Part shown: in pieces, positions 34,273 to 43,736 of the stretch
Layout: each line of letters begins with the position of its first letter
Numbering within the stretch: position 1 is the stretch's first letter
Source: Vibrio chagasii
Lineage (GTDB): Bacteria; Pseudomonadota; Gammaproteobacteria; Enterobacterales; Vibrionaceae
DNA: 64,000 nucleotides
Assembly (NCBI GenBank): GCA_041879415.1
Contig: CP090852.1
Span: 1,302,001 to 1,366,000 of the forward strand
Direction: 5' to 3'
Made by a program: the position numbers and the translations under genes
Notes under the pieces: generated by a model
Database searches by the model: none
What the model saw: only the letters and a program-made list of their open reading frames with translations
What the model was told of the DNA's origin: nothing

Positions 34273-34580
34273 TATCTCTTCATTTTCTTGCTTGTACCGT
34301 CTTTGAGTCTATAAATTAAAATCTTTGTTTGCAAAGATCGTTATAAGAGTTAGAAGCAAGATCCAATGTTACGATAAATAGACTTGCTTTGATGTTTTTT
34401 CGAGTATTGCTATCAATATTTATGTCATCAATGAAAATTACTGTCAGTAAATCTTAAGTTATGCGTATTTATTTCTTGTAGGAAAGTCGCGAATTGGTTA
34501 AAACAATTATCACCTAAGTTTACAGATAGGCTTATTTGTTGAGCCCAATAACTGCAATTTCAAGATAACAAGGAAGTACA
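34273..34580. other. DUF2850-ppnP intergenic region
   Basis: 308 bases of AT-rich DNA with divergent promoters presumed. I see no specific operator, repeat or RNA. Confidence 0.4.
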
Positions 34581-34862
34581 ATGATTAAAGAAAACACATA
34601 CTTTGAAGGTGGCGTAAAATCGCTAGCGTTTAACCAATCTGGTGCTGATGTGAGTGTTGGGGTAATGGCTGTGGGCGAATATACCTTCGGTACGGCGGCT
34701 CCAGAAAAGATGACGGTTGTAAAAGGCGCACTAACGGTAAAACGTGTTGGTGATGAAGACTGGACTACATACCAATCTGGTGAGTCTTTTGACGTTGCAG
34801 GCGATTCATCTTTTGACCTACAAGTAAAAGAAGCAACGGCTTACCTATGTGAATACCTTTAG
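34581..34862 (+). CDS. ppnP: Pyrimidine/purine nucleoside phosphorylase PpnP
   Basis: This 93-residue single-domain cupin matches E. coli PpnP (YaiE, DUF1255, 94 residues). Markers are KSLAFNQSGADVSVGVMAVGEYTFGT and the end LQVKEATAYLCEYL. PpnP splits many nucleosides with phosphate to free base and ribose-1-phosphate. An AAGGAAGTACA ribosome-binding stretch precedes the ATG. Monocistronic, with two hairpins after the stop. Full length. Confidence 0.92.
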   Translation: MIKENTYFEGGVKSLAFNQSGADVSVGVMAVGEYTFGTAAPEKMTVVKGALTVKRVGDEDWTTYQSGESFDVAGDSSFDLQVKEATAYLCEYL

Positions 34863-34922
34863 GGAGAAGTGAGCTAGCTTCTCTCCAATAAGAAAAAACC
34901 ACGCTCTAAGAGCGTGGTTAAA
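34862..34922 (+). terminator. Double hairpin after ppnP
   Basis: GGAGAAG/CTTCTCTCC (34863-34887), then AACCACGCTC/GAGCGTGGTT (34898-34919); only the second is flanked by A6 on its left, so it may also serve minus-strand read-out. Confidence 0.65.
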
Positions 34923-35029
34923 TAAGTGATAATAACCGGCAGTGGATAGTGTCACTTGTTTTGCAGTCATCAACTCGACGACCAAATTCGTTGTTGTCTT
35001 CTCAATCCCTCAAAAGTCCAAACCAAACA

Positions 35030-35893
35030 CTAATAGGTTTCAAACAAGCCGCTGTTATAGTCTTGGATGGTTTGTTCAATCTCTTCCATAGAGTTCATAA
35101 CAAATGGACCATAATGCACAACCGGTTCATCGATTGGCTCTCCGATAAAGATAAGTGCACCGGAATCCTCTTGGCTTTCTAAAGACAGTATTTCAGCGCT
35201 TGTTAGGAACGCCAGTTGACCTTGGCTTATGACTTTTTCACCAATTTTAAGGCTGCCCTTGTACACATACGTCATGGCATTGTGACTAACGTTAGTGCTT
35301 ATCGAGATTTGTTGTCCAACGCTCGCTCGCCAATCTGAAACACTCAGTGGCACGCCCGTTTGTTGTAGTGGTCCTTGTATTTTTAAAGTGTCAGCTGCAG
35401 GATTCAGTAATTCAAACCCACCCGCAATAACTCTTAGTAAACCACTTTGCTCACTTTGGTGTTCAGTAATAGTTTCGCTTTGGAAGTCATGGTATTGCGC
35501 TGGCTTCATTTTGTCTTTGGCTGGTTGATTGATCCAAATCTGAAAACCATGAAGTGCACCTTCCTCCATCATCGGCATTTCACTGTGAATAACGCCACGA
35601 CCTGCTGCCATCCATTGTGCCCCACCACTACGGAGCTCTCCTACATTGCCCATGTGGTCCTTATGTTGAAAGTGACCTTGCAGCATATAGGTGAGTGTCT
35701 CTATCCCACGGTGAGGGTGGGGAGGGAAGCCGCCAACATAGTCTTTGCTCTCATCTGATTTGAGTTCATCAATCATCAAAAATGGAGAGAAGCGTTTGTT
35801 ATTAAAACCAGCAACTCTTTGGATTTTAACCCCGTCGCCATCGGACGTGGCGTGGGCTGAGATTACATGTTCTACGGTTCTTACATTCGACAT
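35030..35893 (-). CDS. Pirin-family protein
   Basis: This 287-residue protein has two cupin domains. The first contains the pirin signature FPPHPHRGIETLTYML (metal-binding His) and HSEMP; the second is degenerate. Bacterial pirins (for example YhhW) bind iron and some act as quercetin dioxygenases or modulate metabolic enzymes; the role here is unknown. Cytoplasmic, monocistronic. Divergent from a small membrane protein. Confidence 0.88.
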   Translation of the reverse strand: MSNVRTVEHVISAHATSDGDGVKIQRVAGFNNKRFSPFLMIDELKSDESKDYVGGFPPHPHRGIETLTYMLQGHFQHKDHMGNVGELRSGGAQWMAAGRGVIHSEMPMMEEGALHGFQIWINQPAKDKMKPAQYHDFQSETITEHQSEQSGLLRVIAGGFELLNPAADTLKIQGPLQQTGVPLSVSDWRASVGQQISISTNVSHNAMTYVYKGSLKIGEKVISQGQLAFLTSAEILSLESQEDSGALIFIGEPIDEPVVHYGPFVMNSMEEIEQTIQDYNSGLFETY

Positions 35894-36050
35894 ATTGAAA
35901 CCCTCATAAGCTTGAATAGGGTTAGTGTATGGAATTTAATTTATAAAGAAGATGGTGCTGCGTTGAGTGACTTATTCGAAAATTTTGAACAGGTAACAAT
36001 ATGAAATTAAGTCTATACTCAATATAGGGTAGACCGCCAAGGAGGCCGCT

Positions 36051-36332
36051 ATGGCAGTACAACAAAAACATGGCGAAAGGCACGGTCGAATGGGCTTTGA
36101 AAATGACTTTACGACAGATCAAGGTCAACGTTTTACTGAGGTTGCGAATAACGCGGTGAAACGTCGTATCAAAAAGCGCGAAGTTGAAGCGCCTTTTGTG
36201 CATTCGGCAAAGGAATCAGCGCTTAAAACCGTCACCAGATCTAAGTGGGAAAACCGAAGCCGAGTTCGGCAAGTGGTTTGGATTATTGTTATTGGTCTTA
36301 TCAGTTTATGGGCTATGTATATGGCTGGCTAA
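36051..36332 (+). CDS. Small membrane protein of unknown function
   Basis: A 93-residue protein that is strongly basic for 70 residues (VKRRIKKREVEAPF, VTRSKWENRSRVRQ) and ends in one hydrophobic segment (about 73-92, VVWIIVIGLISLWAMYMAG). It looks like a tail-anchored inner-membrane protein with its basic head in the cytoplasm. A CAAGGAGG site precedes the ATG, which supports a real gene. Its last four bases overlap the stop of the convergent diguanylate cyclase gene. No family recognised. Confidence 0.65.
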   Translation: MAVQQKHGERHGRMGFENDFTTDQGQRFTEVANNAVKRRIKKREVEAPFVHSAKESALKTVTRSKWENRSRVRQVVWIIVIGLISLWAMYMAG

Positions 36333-37552
36333 CGCTGGCGAGTCTTTAGTAGCGTTACATTGTTCCCTTCTACGTTAGTTTGAATATCCTCTTCACGTTC
36401 AGGAGCTTTGGCTTCTGCATGGATGCTGTCCATCGGACACTCTTCTATTAAAGTAGAAACCGGGTTGTCGTGATAATAAGCGTATCGGTTCTTGCCTGAA
36501 TGCTTGGCAACATACATGGCTTTATCCGCACATCTCGTTAACTCATGTAAATCTTGCGCGTCTTGTGGATACAAAGACACACCAACACTGAGCGTTAGTT
36601 CTTTTATTCTTTCATTTGTTTGGCAGCCGCTTTCGAATAAACCACAGATTCGGTCTAGGATTCCGTCGAGGTCTTTTCGCGTCGGGATATCGTAGAGCAT
36701 TAATACAAATTCATCGCCCGCAAAACGCGCAATCGAATAGTCGTATTCATGACTTTTTCGATCTCGAGTTCGAATATTGTTGCTCAAGCGATTCGCAAAG
36801 TGCTGCAACACACTGTCGCCAACATCGTGTCCATAACTGTCATTGATGCCTTTAAAATCATCGATATCTAAAAAAACCAATGCAGTAAGTGATCGCTCAC
36901 TATCAACAGTTGTTAGTTTTTCAATAGCCCAACGTTCAAAGCTCCATCGATTTGCTAGCCCTGTGAGTTGGTCTCGGTAAGCTAAGTCTTCAATCCCTTC
37001 TTTATACAAACGCTGAATGTAACTTACTGCTTTGGTGTAGTAGTAAGCGGAGGTATGGCACACCAAGCTCATGGTAAACAAGCTAAGAATAAAGCGGTGT
37101 GTGCTGTTAAAAGGTAGAGAAAAATTGCTAGGTAATGCAGTGATCAGCGTGCTTATGAACAGACAAAAAGAGGTGCTTAGGATGACGCCAATTCTGAAGT
37201 CATTGATAAAAATAACGGCGGCTAAAATCGGATAGAGCCAAAGTATGCGGTCGGGAATGGCATAACTGTATAGAAATAAGATGACTCCTTGCACAAGCAG
37301 TACACAGCTAAGAATTAACTCTGAGTACTCAGGATTGAAGACTCTTCTTACATAAATTGCATTGGCGATAGCGATAAAAGCGAAGCATAGTTCAAACATG
37401 GACAACGTGTAGTGTTGTCCCTGAAAGTAAGCCCATGTGTAAAAGATAAAGAGCGCGGCAGCAGTCAGTGAAAAGGAGTAGACGATTTTTTGTTTTCGCG
37501 TAGAGCGGATATCCGCCATCTCTTCAAGGTGCCTTCCTACAAGCCTGTTCAT
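36329..37552 (-). CDS. Membrane diguanylate cyclase (GGDEF)
   Basis: This 407-residue protein has about six N-terminal membrane segments (residues 20-190) and a GGDEF domain (about 205-360). Key parts: LTGLANRWSFE, FLDIDDFKGINDSYGHDVGD and the active-site RFAGDEF, a functional GGDEF variant. No RxxD inhibitory site is evident at the usual place, where HEYD is found. It should make cyclic di-GMP from GTP in response to an unknown membrane signal. No EAL or PAS domain. Monocistronic. The start is at 37552 (MNRLVGRHLEEM). Confidence 0.9.
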   Translation of the reverse strand: MNRLVGRHLEEMADIRSTRKQKIVYSFSLTAAALFIFYTWAYFQGQHYTLSMFELCFAFIAIANAIYVRRVFNPEYSELILSCVLLVQGVILFLYSYAIPDRILWLYPILAAVIFINDFRIGVILSTSFCLFISTLITALPSNFSLPFNSTHRFILSLFTMSLVCHTSAYYYTKAVSYIQRLYKEGIEDLAYRDQLTGLANRWSFERWAIEKLTTVDSERSLTALVFLDIDDFKGINDSYGHDVGDSVLQHFANRLSNNIRTRDRKSHEYDYSIARFAGDEFVLMLYDIPTRKDLDGILDRICGLFESGCQTNERIKELTLSVGVSLYPQDAQDLHELTRCADKAMYVAKHSGKNRYAYYHDNPVSTLIEECPMDSIHAEAKAPEREEDIQTNVEGNNVTLLKTRQR

Positions 37553-37802
37553 GTGATTTGTGCCACTAATTTTGATAATGGTATTAATACTAGATTAAAT
37601 AATGGGCTACGCGGAGCCTTAGCTGACCATTTAATGTGACTATTATCAATATTTCATATGAAATGTTGATTAACGCATTCTAAATAGTGATGGATATCAC
37701 TAATGGTGCAGCTTGCCAAAAGCAAGTGAATCATTATGTGCTTGCTTTCCAAGGATTTACTCCACATAGTTCTTTTACTATTCAATTATTAAGGGACCAA
37801 TT

Positions 37803-38141
37803 ATGTTAATCACGTTTAGCTGCAAGGCACACGCAAGTGTCACGATGTTTGGTGAAGTAGGTCTTCAGTTTATTAAAATGCTCGGACATAGTGGTACGCT
37901 CCCAGGAGCGATTGACGCTTCAGAGGTTCCCCAAGCATTGAATAACCTGCGCACTGCAATCGCTGCGGAGCAAAATCAAGCTGTAGAGCAAGACGATATA
38001 GATGACGACAATGAAGATGAAGTTGTCGAAGCGCCAGTAAACATTGGCAGCCGAGCATTTCCATTGGTAGAGCTATTAAAAGCAGCCATTAAAGAAGAGT
38101 GTGAAGTGATGTGGGAAGATGGTAGCGGCAAGCGTTTGTAG
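37803..38141 (+). CDS. DUF1840 family protein
   Basis: This 112-residue cytoplasmic protein has the DUF1840 pattern: MLITFSCKAHASVTMFGEVGLQFIKMLG at the start, then SGTLPGAIDASEVPQAL. A very acidic middle (EQDDIDDDNEDEVVEAP) follows, and the protein ends with FPLVELLKAAIKEECEVMWED. Family function unknown. The start is preceded by AAGGGACCAATT. Monocistronic. Confidence 0.85.
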   Translation: MLITFSCKAHASVTMFGEVGLQFIKMLGHSGTLPGAIDASEVPQALNNLRTAIAAEQNQAVEQDDIDDDNEDEVVEAPVNIGSRAFPLVELLKAAIKEECEVMWEDGSGKRL

Positions 38142-38204
38142 AGGTATTTACACCACATCTTGTGAATCAGTTTCTGTGTCGAGAGCAAAGTGTGTTTTGC
38201 AAAA

Positions 38205-38236
38205 AAGAACAAGCCAATAAAATATTGGCTTGTTCT
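38205..38236. terminator. Bidirectional terminator
   Basis: AAGAACAAGCCAATA/TATTGGCTTGTTCTT perfect 15-bp stem with a 3-base loop between convergent genes. Confidence 0.85.
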
Positions 38237-38249
38237 TACTACTTATTGA

Positions 38250-40937
38250 TTACTGAATAGAAGGTAAGCTTTTTGCCTCCATTACAATCGACATACCCCA
38301 AGATTGTTCCTCTTTAATAGATTTGATGGAGCCTCGGTTAGTAAGCCAGGTAGTTTGAGTATCAATAGGTCCATAATCTACGAATTGTGTCTTACTTGTT
38401 ACTTTACATGCTACCAAAGCACCTGCAGGCACTGTGATTTCCTCTTTACCTACGTAGGTTTGCTGGTAGTCAAAGGTAGATAGGTAGTAAGGTCGTGCGT
38501 TGATGATTTCATCTAATGAGGTTTCTACAGAAACGGTTCTTAATCCAGGATACTCTATTTCGATTATCTCACCGCTCTCTTCGTCCCACCAATAATCGAG
38601 CTGAGAGGTGAGTGGGGCGTTAGTTGACGTCCCAAAGTCTATCGTTTGATTGATGATTTTTTGGTTATCAGCAACCGTTTGTGGTAATACTGCTTTAGCT
38701 GTCCCCCAACCTAGTGAGTCATCAGAGTTAAAGCCTTCTTGACCTAGGTAGTGATCTTCAGAGCTATATGAATACTCATACCCTATTAAAACACCTTCCG
38801 AATCTTTAATATCGATACGTGTTTTTTCTAGACTACCCTCTAGGTCAGAAATCCAACTTGGAAGTCCAGTGACTAACGTAACGTCATTTAGCCAAGAAAA
38901 AGTATCCCCAAGATAGGTAAACTCATAAGTTAGATTTTCGGTAACAGGAGTGTCTTCCCACATAGGTGTGCGCTGTACATCGTAAACCGTGACGTCATTG
39001 GTTGCTGGTGCGAACCCTGCATCTGGTAGCGAGTCAAGACAAGCCTGCAGATTTAGAGGGTGTAGAGGCTGTGGCGTTAATGCGTTATCTAAAATGAACT
39101 GTTTAGTTGCTTCATCAAAGATATAGGCTTCACTATCAAGCTCTTCGTTCTCTTTATAGGTTATACGCACAAACCCGTCGACTACAGATAGGTAAGCAGA
39201 GTTATCTTGTCTTTGATAGTTTGACCATGTGGTTTGCGAGTGGATGGACTCAGGAATCGTCACCTGACGTACAACCTCGCCATTCAATGAGATATCTTTC
39301 CACGAACCAAGGTCTGCTAATCTCAAGAACTGAGAATTTTCTTCCCACGCTCTTGAATAATAAACAACGGTACCGTTAGACAGAAGTTGTGCGAATACTT
39401 CAGCATTTTCGAAGCCCGCCATCGGGATTAAGTCATCATGATTGTTAGATGCTGTTTCATGACGATCTGACTCATCGTCAGCAATAGTCGATGCTAAAGT
39501 TGCCAGCCATGTATCTGTTACGTCGCCATTTTTAAAGGCACTTATTCCGTTACACGAGTTATTGAGCGCTTGGTAACGATCTGGATCGTGTTCAGCACAC
39601 CAATCACCCTTATAAAAGTAATATATGTTGTCGTAGAGATCTTCTACTGACAACTTGTATGCTGTGGTGTTATCTGGGAATTTTAATCCTGCTGGCATAA
39701 TTAGAGACCAAACGTTCTCACCATCTGTTTGATCCATGATTGAGCGAACGTTAAGACCGCTAATATCCAACTGCTTAGCACTAGCAACTTCATTAAAAAT
39801 TGAGCTGCTCGACTCAAGAATGACACTGCCGTCTTTATTTGGCTTGATGCTAGTTAAAGTGTCATTGCTAGTTTCCCAACCATTTTGACCCAATACCATG
39901 CCATTGGAGTCCAGAGTTGTTTCTACCTCGATAAACTGTTCTGCAAAATAGTCATAAATGTAACTAGTTTCGGTGACAGAGTTATCGGAATCCGCTTTTA
40001 GTGTTCCATAGGCGACCATCAAGTCTTTGCCTGTGTCATTCTCACCGCCAAACCAATTGATGCCATCTGTTTTAATCAGCTTCGCAAGGTCGGCTTGCTT
40101 AGATTCTTTATTTGCTTCGTTTTCTTTGATTTTATCTTCAAGGTTAGAGTCATCAATGGCGATGTGGTCACGATTAATGCTGCCAGCAATGTCGCTCGGG
40201 TTGAAGTTTTCTCCCGCTGCTTCAATATTTTTGACAACTTCATCTAGTACTCGAGTCACTTCTTCATTGATCAACGCCGTGAGCGCTTCTACAGAAATAC
40301 CAGCACCCGCTGCGGTTTCTGATAGTGCGTCAGTATTCTCTGCCATGACCGATGCAGTAACTTGAGCAACGCGGTGTAGGTTCTCAAAAGCTGCTTTTTG
40401 TGAGTCTGCTAGCTTGTCGTTATTTTTGGCCTCAATGTAATCTTGAGTTAAGTCGAGCGTTGTCCCTAACTTCTCTTGAATAGTTGCTTTGGCTTCATCT
40501 AATGATGCGCCACTTTCAATTTCATTTTGTATGAGTGTGGTTAATGGGCTAATAAACTCTGATTGTGGTGGAGCTGTTAAGCGGTAGCTTTTGCTTAACA
40601 CAACACCAGGGTTATCAGTGTCGATGGTTTGTCCGGCGACAACTTCAATCAATAGAGTGCTCTGTTCTAGTTGCTCTTGAGTTAAGTTATCAATGGTGAA
40701 TTCGCCATTGTCGCCGGTTACGGCATTTGGCTCATCCTTATCACACTCTTTGTTGTTGTTTAGATCCAAACATGCATTAGCACCTACCAAATAGCCATCT
40801 GCGGCTTTGGCGGTAAGAGATGCTGTTGTTGCCGTTGAACCACCACTATCTGTTGTGGGACTATTCGAACTATCGCTACCACATCCTGCTATCCCTAGGG
40901 CTATTGCCACTGCTAACAGTGAACGTTGACCATTCAT
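38250..40937 (-). CDS. Large lipoprotein of unknown function
   Basis: This 895-residue protein has a lipobox GIAGCGSD (Cys19) and a Ser/Thr linker. A small beta domain near residues 45-110 carries AADGYLVGANACLDLNNNKECDKDEP, a Ca-binding, carboxypeptidase-regulatory-like fold, and the next region is helical. The C-terminal two-thirds is Tyr/Trp-rich beta sheet with no family I recognise. Residue +2 is Gly-Ser rather than Asp, which suggests outer membrane placement. It may be a surface-exposed or adhesion protein. It is alone in its unit and GC-normal. The low-complexity head and ORF length are seen; function is open. Confidence 0.7.
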   Translation of the reverse strand: MNGQRSLLAVAIALGIAGCGSDSSNSPTTDSGGSTATTASLTAKAADGYLVGANACLDLNNNKECDKDEPNAVTGDNGEFTIDNLTQEQLEQSTLLIEVVAGQTIDTDNPGVVLSKSYRLTAPPQSEFISPLTTLIQNEIESGASLDEAKATIQEKLGTTLDLTQDYIEAKNNDKLADSQKAAFENLHRVAQVTASVMAENTDALSETAAGAGISVEALTALINEEVTRVLDEVVKNIEAAGENFNPSDIAGSINRDHIAIDDSNLEDKIKENEANKESKQADLAKLIKTDGINWFGGENDTGKDLMVAYGTLKADSDNSVTETSYIYDYFAEQFIEVETTLDSNGMVLGQNGWETSNDTLTSIKPNKDGSVILESSSSIFNEVASAKQLDISGLNVRSIMDQTDGENVWSLIMPAGLKFPDNTTAYKLSVEDLYDNIYYFYKGDWCAEHDPDRYQALNNSCNGISAFKNGDVTDTWLATLASTIADDESDRHETASNNHDDLIPMAGFENAEVFAQLLSNGTVVYYSRAWEENSQFLRLADLGSWKDISLNGEVVRQVTIPESIHSQTTWSNYQRQDNSAYLSVVDGFVRITYKENEELDSEAYIFDEATKQFILDNALTPQPLHPLNLQACLDSLPDAGFAPATNDVTVYDVQRTPMWEDTPVTENLTYEFTYLGDTFSWLNDVTLVTGLPSWISDLEGSLEKTRIDIKDSEGVLIGYEYSYSSEDHYLGQEGFNSDDSLGWGTAKAVLPQTVADNQKIINQTIDFGTSTNAPLTSQLDYWWDEESGEIIEIEYPGLRTVSVETSLDEIINARPYYLSTFDYQQTYVGKEEITVPAGALVACKVTSKTQFVDYGPIDTQTTWLTNRGSIKSIKEEQSWGMSIVMEAKSLPSIQ

Positions 40938-41208
40938 GTTAGTTCTCCTTTATTGAGTTATTGATAAAAGTCTTCTATTCAGAAATCAATTGGCGGAATG
41001 TCATTGATAAATATGACTATTTATAAATTGAGTGCCATTGTTGTGGAATGTATCAAATAGGGATTACGCGGAAACCGTAGGAGTTTTTATTCTAGAGTTA
41101 CATCAAATGTGGTTATTTTGATGTGCGAGTCATATCTCTCGCAAATGTATAAATCTTGCAATCTATATAAATATCAATTACTTGCTTTTTGGACTGAAGG
41201 TCACCTTG

Positions 41209-41679
41209 CTAGAGCGAGGCTTTTATTTTTAGCCTATAAGAAACAAAGTCCTCATCACTGTCATCAACAACCTGATAGCCAAGAGCCTCATAAAATTGGA
41301 TGGCGCGAGTGTTGCCTCTGAAGCTAGATAGGGTGACTTGGTTTCGCTGTTCCAGGCGCGCTTTATTGTGAATCAGCATCATGACTTGTTGACCGATGTT
41401 TTGGTTTTGATGTTGAGGGAAAATAATCAATAAGTGGACGTGGTATGCATTGCCGTAAGGCTTGAAGCAGGTAAGCCCGACCTTTTGAGAGCCTCTATAC
41501 ACCCAATGAAACCAAGAGGGCTGGTAGTCGTTTGAGAGGCGGTTGCGCTGAAGCTCGTCATCCCAGCCAAACACATTGTCGACGTGTTCGAAGATACCTT
41601 GCTTAACGCAGTCAAACAGCTCGTCAAACTCGGAGTTTAAGACGGTTTCTAACCTAAGTTCTCCGCATTTGCTTGTCAT
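41209..41679 (-). CDS. GNAT-family N-acetyltransferase
   Basis: This 156-residue protein has the GNAT fold: motif A around NIGQQVMMLIHNKARLEQRN (Q/RxxG/A-type acetyl-CoA loop, here QNQNIGQQVM) and motif B FYEALGYQVV. Such enzymes acetylate amines or protein N-termini; the substrate is unknown. Cytoplasmic, monocistronic. Size typical for the family. Confidence 0.85.
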   Translation of the reverse strand: MTSKCGELRLETVLNSEFDELFDCVKQGIFEHVDNVFGWDDELQRNRLSNDYQPSWFHWVYRGSQKVGLTCFKPYGNAYHVHLLIIFPQHQNQNIGQQVMMLIHNKARLEQRNQVTLSSFRGNTRAIQFYEALGYQVVDDSDEDFVSYRLKIKASL

Positions 41680-41751
41680 TCTTTCTATTTCCTTACCCTG
41701 AATCCTGGATAAGCAAACAATACCATAAGCGGCTAATATTTTTACGAAATG

Positions 41752-41780
41752 AAAAAGCCACGTAGATACGTGGCTTTTAA
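41752..41780 (-). terminator. Terminator after the DUF5666 lipoprotein gene
   Basis: AAAAGCCACGTA/TACGTGGCTTTT stem 12 bases after the stop, with an A run at the plus-strand left edge. Confidence 0.8.
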
Positions 41781-41790
41781 ACTCATGATA

Positions 41791-42963
41791 TTAGTCGTTG
41801 TCTTCAGCTTCGATTTCGCTAGCGATATATTGGTTATTCACCTTATACGTTTCTGCTTCAACTCGTTGATTGGTTAGCGTGTCGAACGTTAAGCCATCTT
41901 CATAGCGAGTGTTTTGGTTAACGTAGACCGTTTGATTACCAGAAGTTGTTTGGATAACAAAGCTTAATGCGGACTCATCAATGCTCTGAACAATACCTTC
42001 GAGGTCGATATCGTTATCATTCCAATCTTGTGCATCATCGTCGTGTTCAAATTCGATTTCGGTTGCAACATTGTCGCCGTTAGCTTTCTTCGTCGTGACT
42101 TCAACTTCTGTACCAACGGTTAAGTTCGATTTGTTGCCGTCTTCGTAACGAGTGTTGTTATTTACAAGAAAGCGACCTTTATAGCTTAAATCAAATGATG
42201 ATTTGTCGTTCGCCACCCAAGTAATAATGCCTTCGATTTCCGTGTCATTGCTGACTTCATCAAAGTCTTCAACTTCCACTTCGTCTGCTTTTAATATTGA
42301 GCCTGTCATTGAACCTGTTACTTCAACCCAAAGACCATTAGATAAGCCAGAGTTGTTATTATCGTTATCGATGTAGGCATTTGAATAATCAACGCTGAGG
42401 TTTGCGCCAAGTTTGAATGTCTTTGCGCTACTGTCTAACTCGCTAATCAAGCCTTCAACCTCAACCGATTCTGTTAAGTTAGAGTGTTCGAACTTCACTA
42501 CCGACAGTACTTTGTAACCTGCGTTAGCGGTCGGTAGAGAAGACACCATCACCCAATCGCCATTTTCAATCTCAGTCGAAAGCGCTGAGAAAGTTAGAGG
42601 TATGCCGTTGACTTCAAATGTGCCATTTGCGTGGTCAGTATTGCTAATCAAACCTACGATTGTCGGCTCCAGACCAACTTGGGCTCCACTAGCATGAGTG
42701 GACGCACTGCGAGCGTTAGCGGAGATGGAAACCATCATGTTTTTTTCTAGATCTTCTATCGCAACTTCTTCACCTGCATAGTATGCGCTGTCAACGTGAT
42801 AGGTGTAGCCATTTACAACAATGGTGTCGCCTGAAACAGAGTCGATCGTGCCTTGAATAGATGATGGTGTGTGTGCTTCGCTCGTATCGCTGCTGTCACT
42901 GCTGCCACCACCACAACCTGCTAGGATTAAACTTACCGCCGTAATTAACGCTAACTTTCTCAT
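41791..42963 (-). CDS. DUF5666-repeat lipoprotein
   Basis: This 390-residue protein has a lipobox LILAGCGGG (Cys17) and about five short beta units of 65-75 residues. Each starts (V/E)G(I/L)I..., for example QGTIDSVSGDTIVVNG, VGLISNTDHANGTFEVNG, EGLISELDSSAKTFKLG, EGIITWVANDKSSFDL and EGIVQSIDESALSFVI, as in DUF5666. The function is unknown, but such proteins often sit beside two-component systems. Here it is divergent from a regulator/kinase pair, 104 bases apart, so it is a likely target or sensor partner. Confidence 0.82.
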   Translation of the reverse strand: MRKLALITAVSLILAGCGGGSSDSSDTSEAHTPSSIQGTIDSVSGDTIVVNGYTYHVDSAYYAGEEVAIEDLEKNMMVSISANARSASTHASGAQVGLEPTIVGLISNTDHANGTFEVNGIPLTFSALSTEIENGDWVMVSSLPTANAGYKVLSVVKFEHSNLTESVEVEGLISELDSSAKTFKLGANLSVDYSNAYIDNDNNNSGLSNGLWVEVTGSMTGSILKADEVEVEDFDEVSNDTEIEGIITWVANDKSSFDLSYKGRFLVNNNTRYEDGNKSNLTVGTEVEVTTKKANGDNVATEIEFEHDDDAQDWNDNDIDLEGIVQSIDESALSFVIQTTSGNQTVYVNQNTRYEDGLTFDTLTNQRVEAETYKVNNQYIASEIEAEDND

Positions 42964-43032
42964 TTTTATACTCTTTACTAGAATTTATTTAAGTTTATTT
43001 GTTTTAATTGGGCGCTATCTTATAGACTCGAA

Positions 43033-43060
43033 CGTGAAGCACTCGTGAAGAAAGGTGAAA
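43033..43060. promoter_or_regulatory. Candidate response-regulator direct repeats
   Basis: CGTGAAG at 43033 and 43044 (11-bp spacing) and a weaker GGTGAAA at 43054 are typical of OmpR-family binding repeats. They lie between the DUF5666 gene and the response-regulator ATG, overlapping the latter's ribosome-binding site. Confidence 0.4.
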
Positions 43061-43067
43061 TAAATCG

Positions 43068-43736
43068 ATGAAAGTTTTGATTGTTGACGATAACCATAGT
43101 GTCTCTGAAACCATTGCTGATTATCTCGAGCTAGAAGGTGTTGGTATTGACTGCGCCTATCATGGCGAAGCGGCATTAAAGCTAGTGGCTGAAAACCATT
43201 ACGATGTCATTATTATGGATATCATGATGCCAAAATTAGATGGCATTTCGACGGTCAAAAAGCTGCGACAAGAACAATCATGCCGTACTCCTATTTTGTT
43301 TTTGACAGCAAAAGAGCAGTTGGACGACAAAATTGCAGCATTCCAAGCCGGTGGTGATGACTACTTGCTGAAACCTTTTGCGATGCAAGAATTGAGTTTA
43401 CGGTTGCACGCATTGGCAAGCCGTGGCCCTCGGTTAGATGTTGGTAAGGTGCGCTTTGCCGATATCACTATGGACTCCCAGACCGATGAAGTGTTTCGTG
43501 GTGACTCGCCGATCAAGCTGAGTCGTATTCAATTGAAAATATTGAAAGTGCTTATTCGACATGCCCCGGCAATAGTGTCGCGCAGAGAAGTGATTGACTC
43601 AGTTTGGGGAGACGAATCACCATCGAGTGATGCATTGAGAAGTCACATTTATGGGTTACGCAATGCTCTTGATAAGGGTTTTGAGCATTCAAGATTAGAG
43701 ACGATTCATGGACAAGGTTACCGACTCAAAGCGTAA
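43068..43736 (+). CDS. OmpR-family response regulator
   Basis: This 222-residue regulator has an N-terminal receiver domain (residues 1-115) with the phosphate acceptor Asp51 in IIMDIMMPK and Lys in LLKPF, and a C-terminal winged helix (about 130-222) with RIQLKILKVLI and SDALRSHIYGLRNAL. It is followed by its sensor kinase, with a 29-base overlap. Direct repeats before the start suggest control of itself and of the divergent DUF5666 lipoprotein. The specific system name is not recognised. Confidence 0.92.
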   Translation: MKVLIVDDNHSVSETIADYLELEGVGIDCAYHGEAALKLVAENHYDVIIMDIMMPKLDGISTVKKLRQEQSCRTPILFLTAKEQLDDKIAAFQAGGDDYLLKPFAMQELSLRLHALASRGPRLDVGKVRFADITMDSQTDEVFRGDSPIKLSRIQLKILKVLIRHAPAIVSRREVIDSVWGDESPSSDALRSHIYGLRNALDKGFEHSRLETIHGQGYRLKA

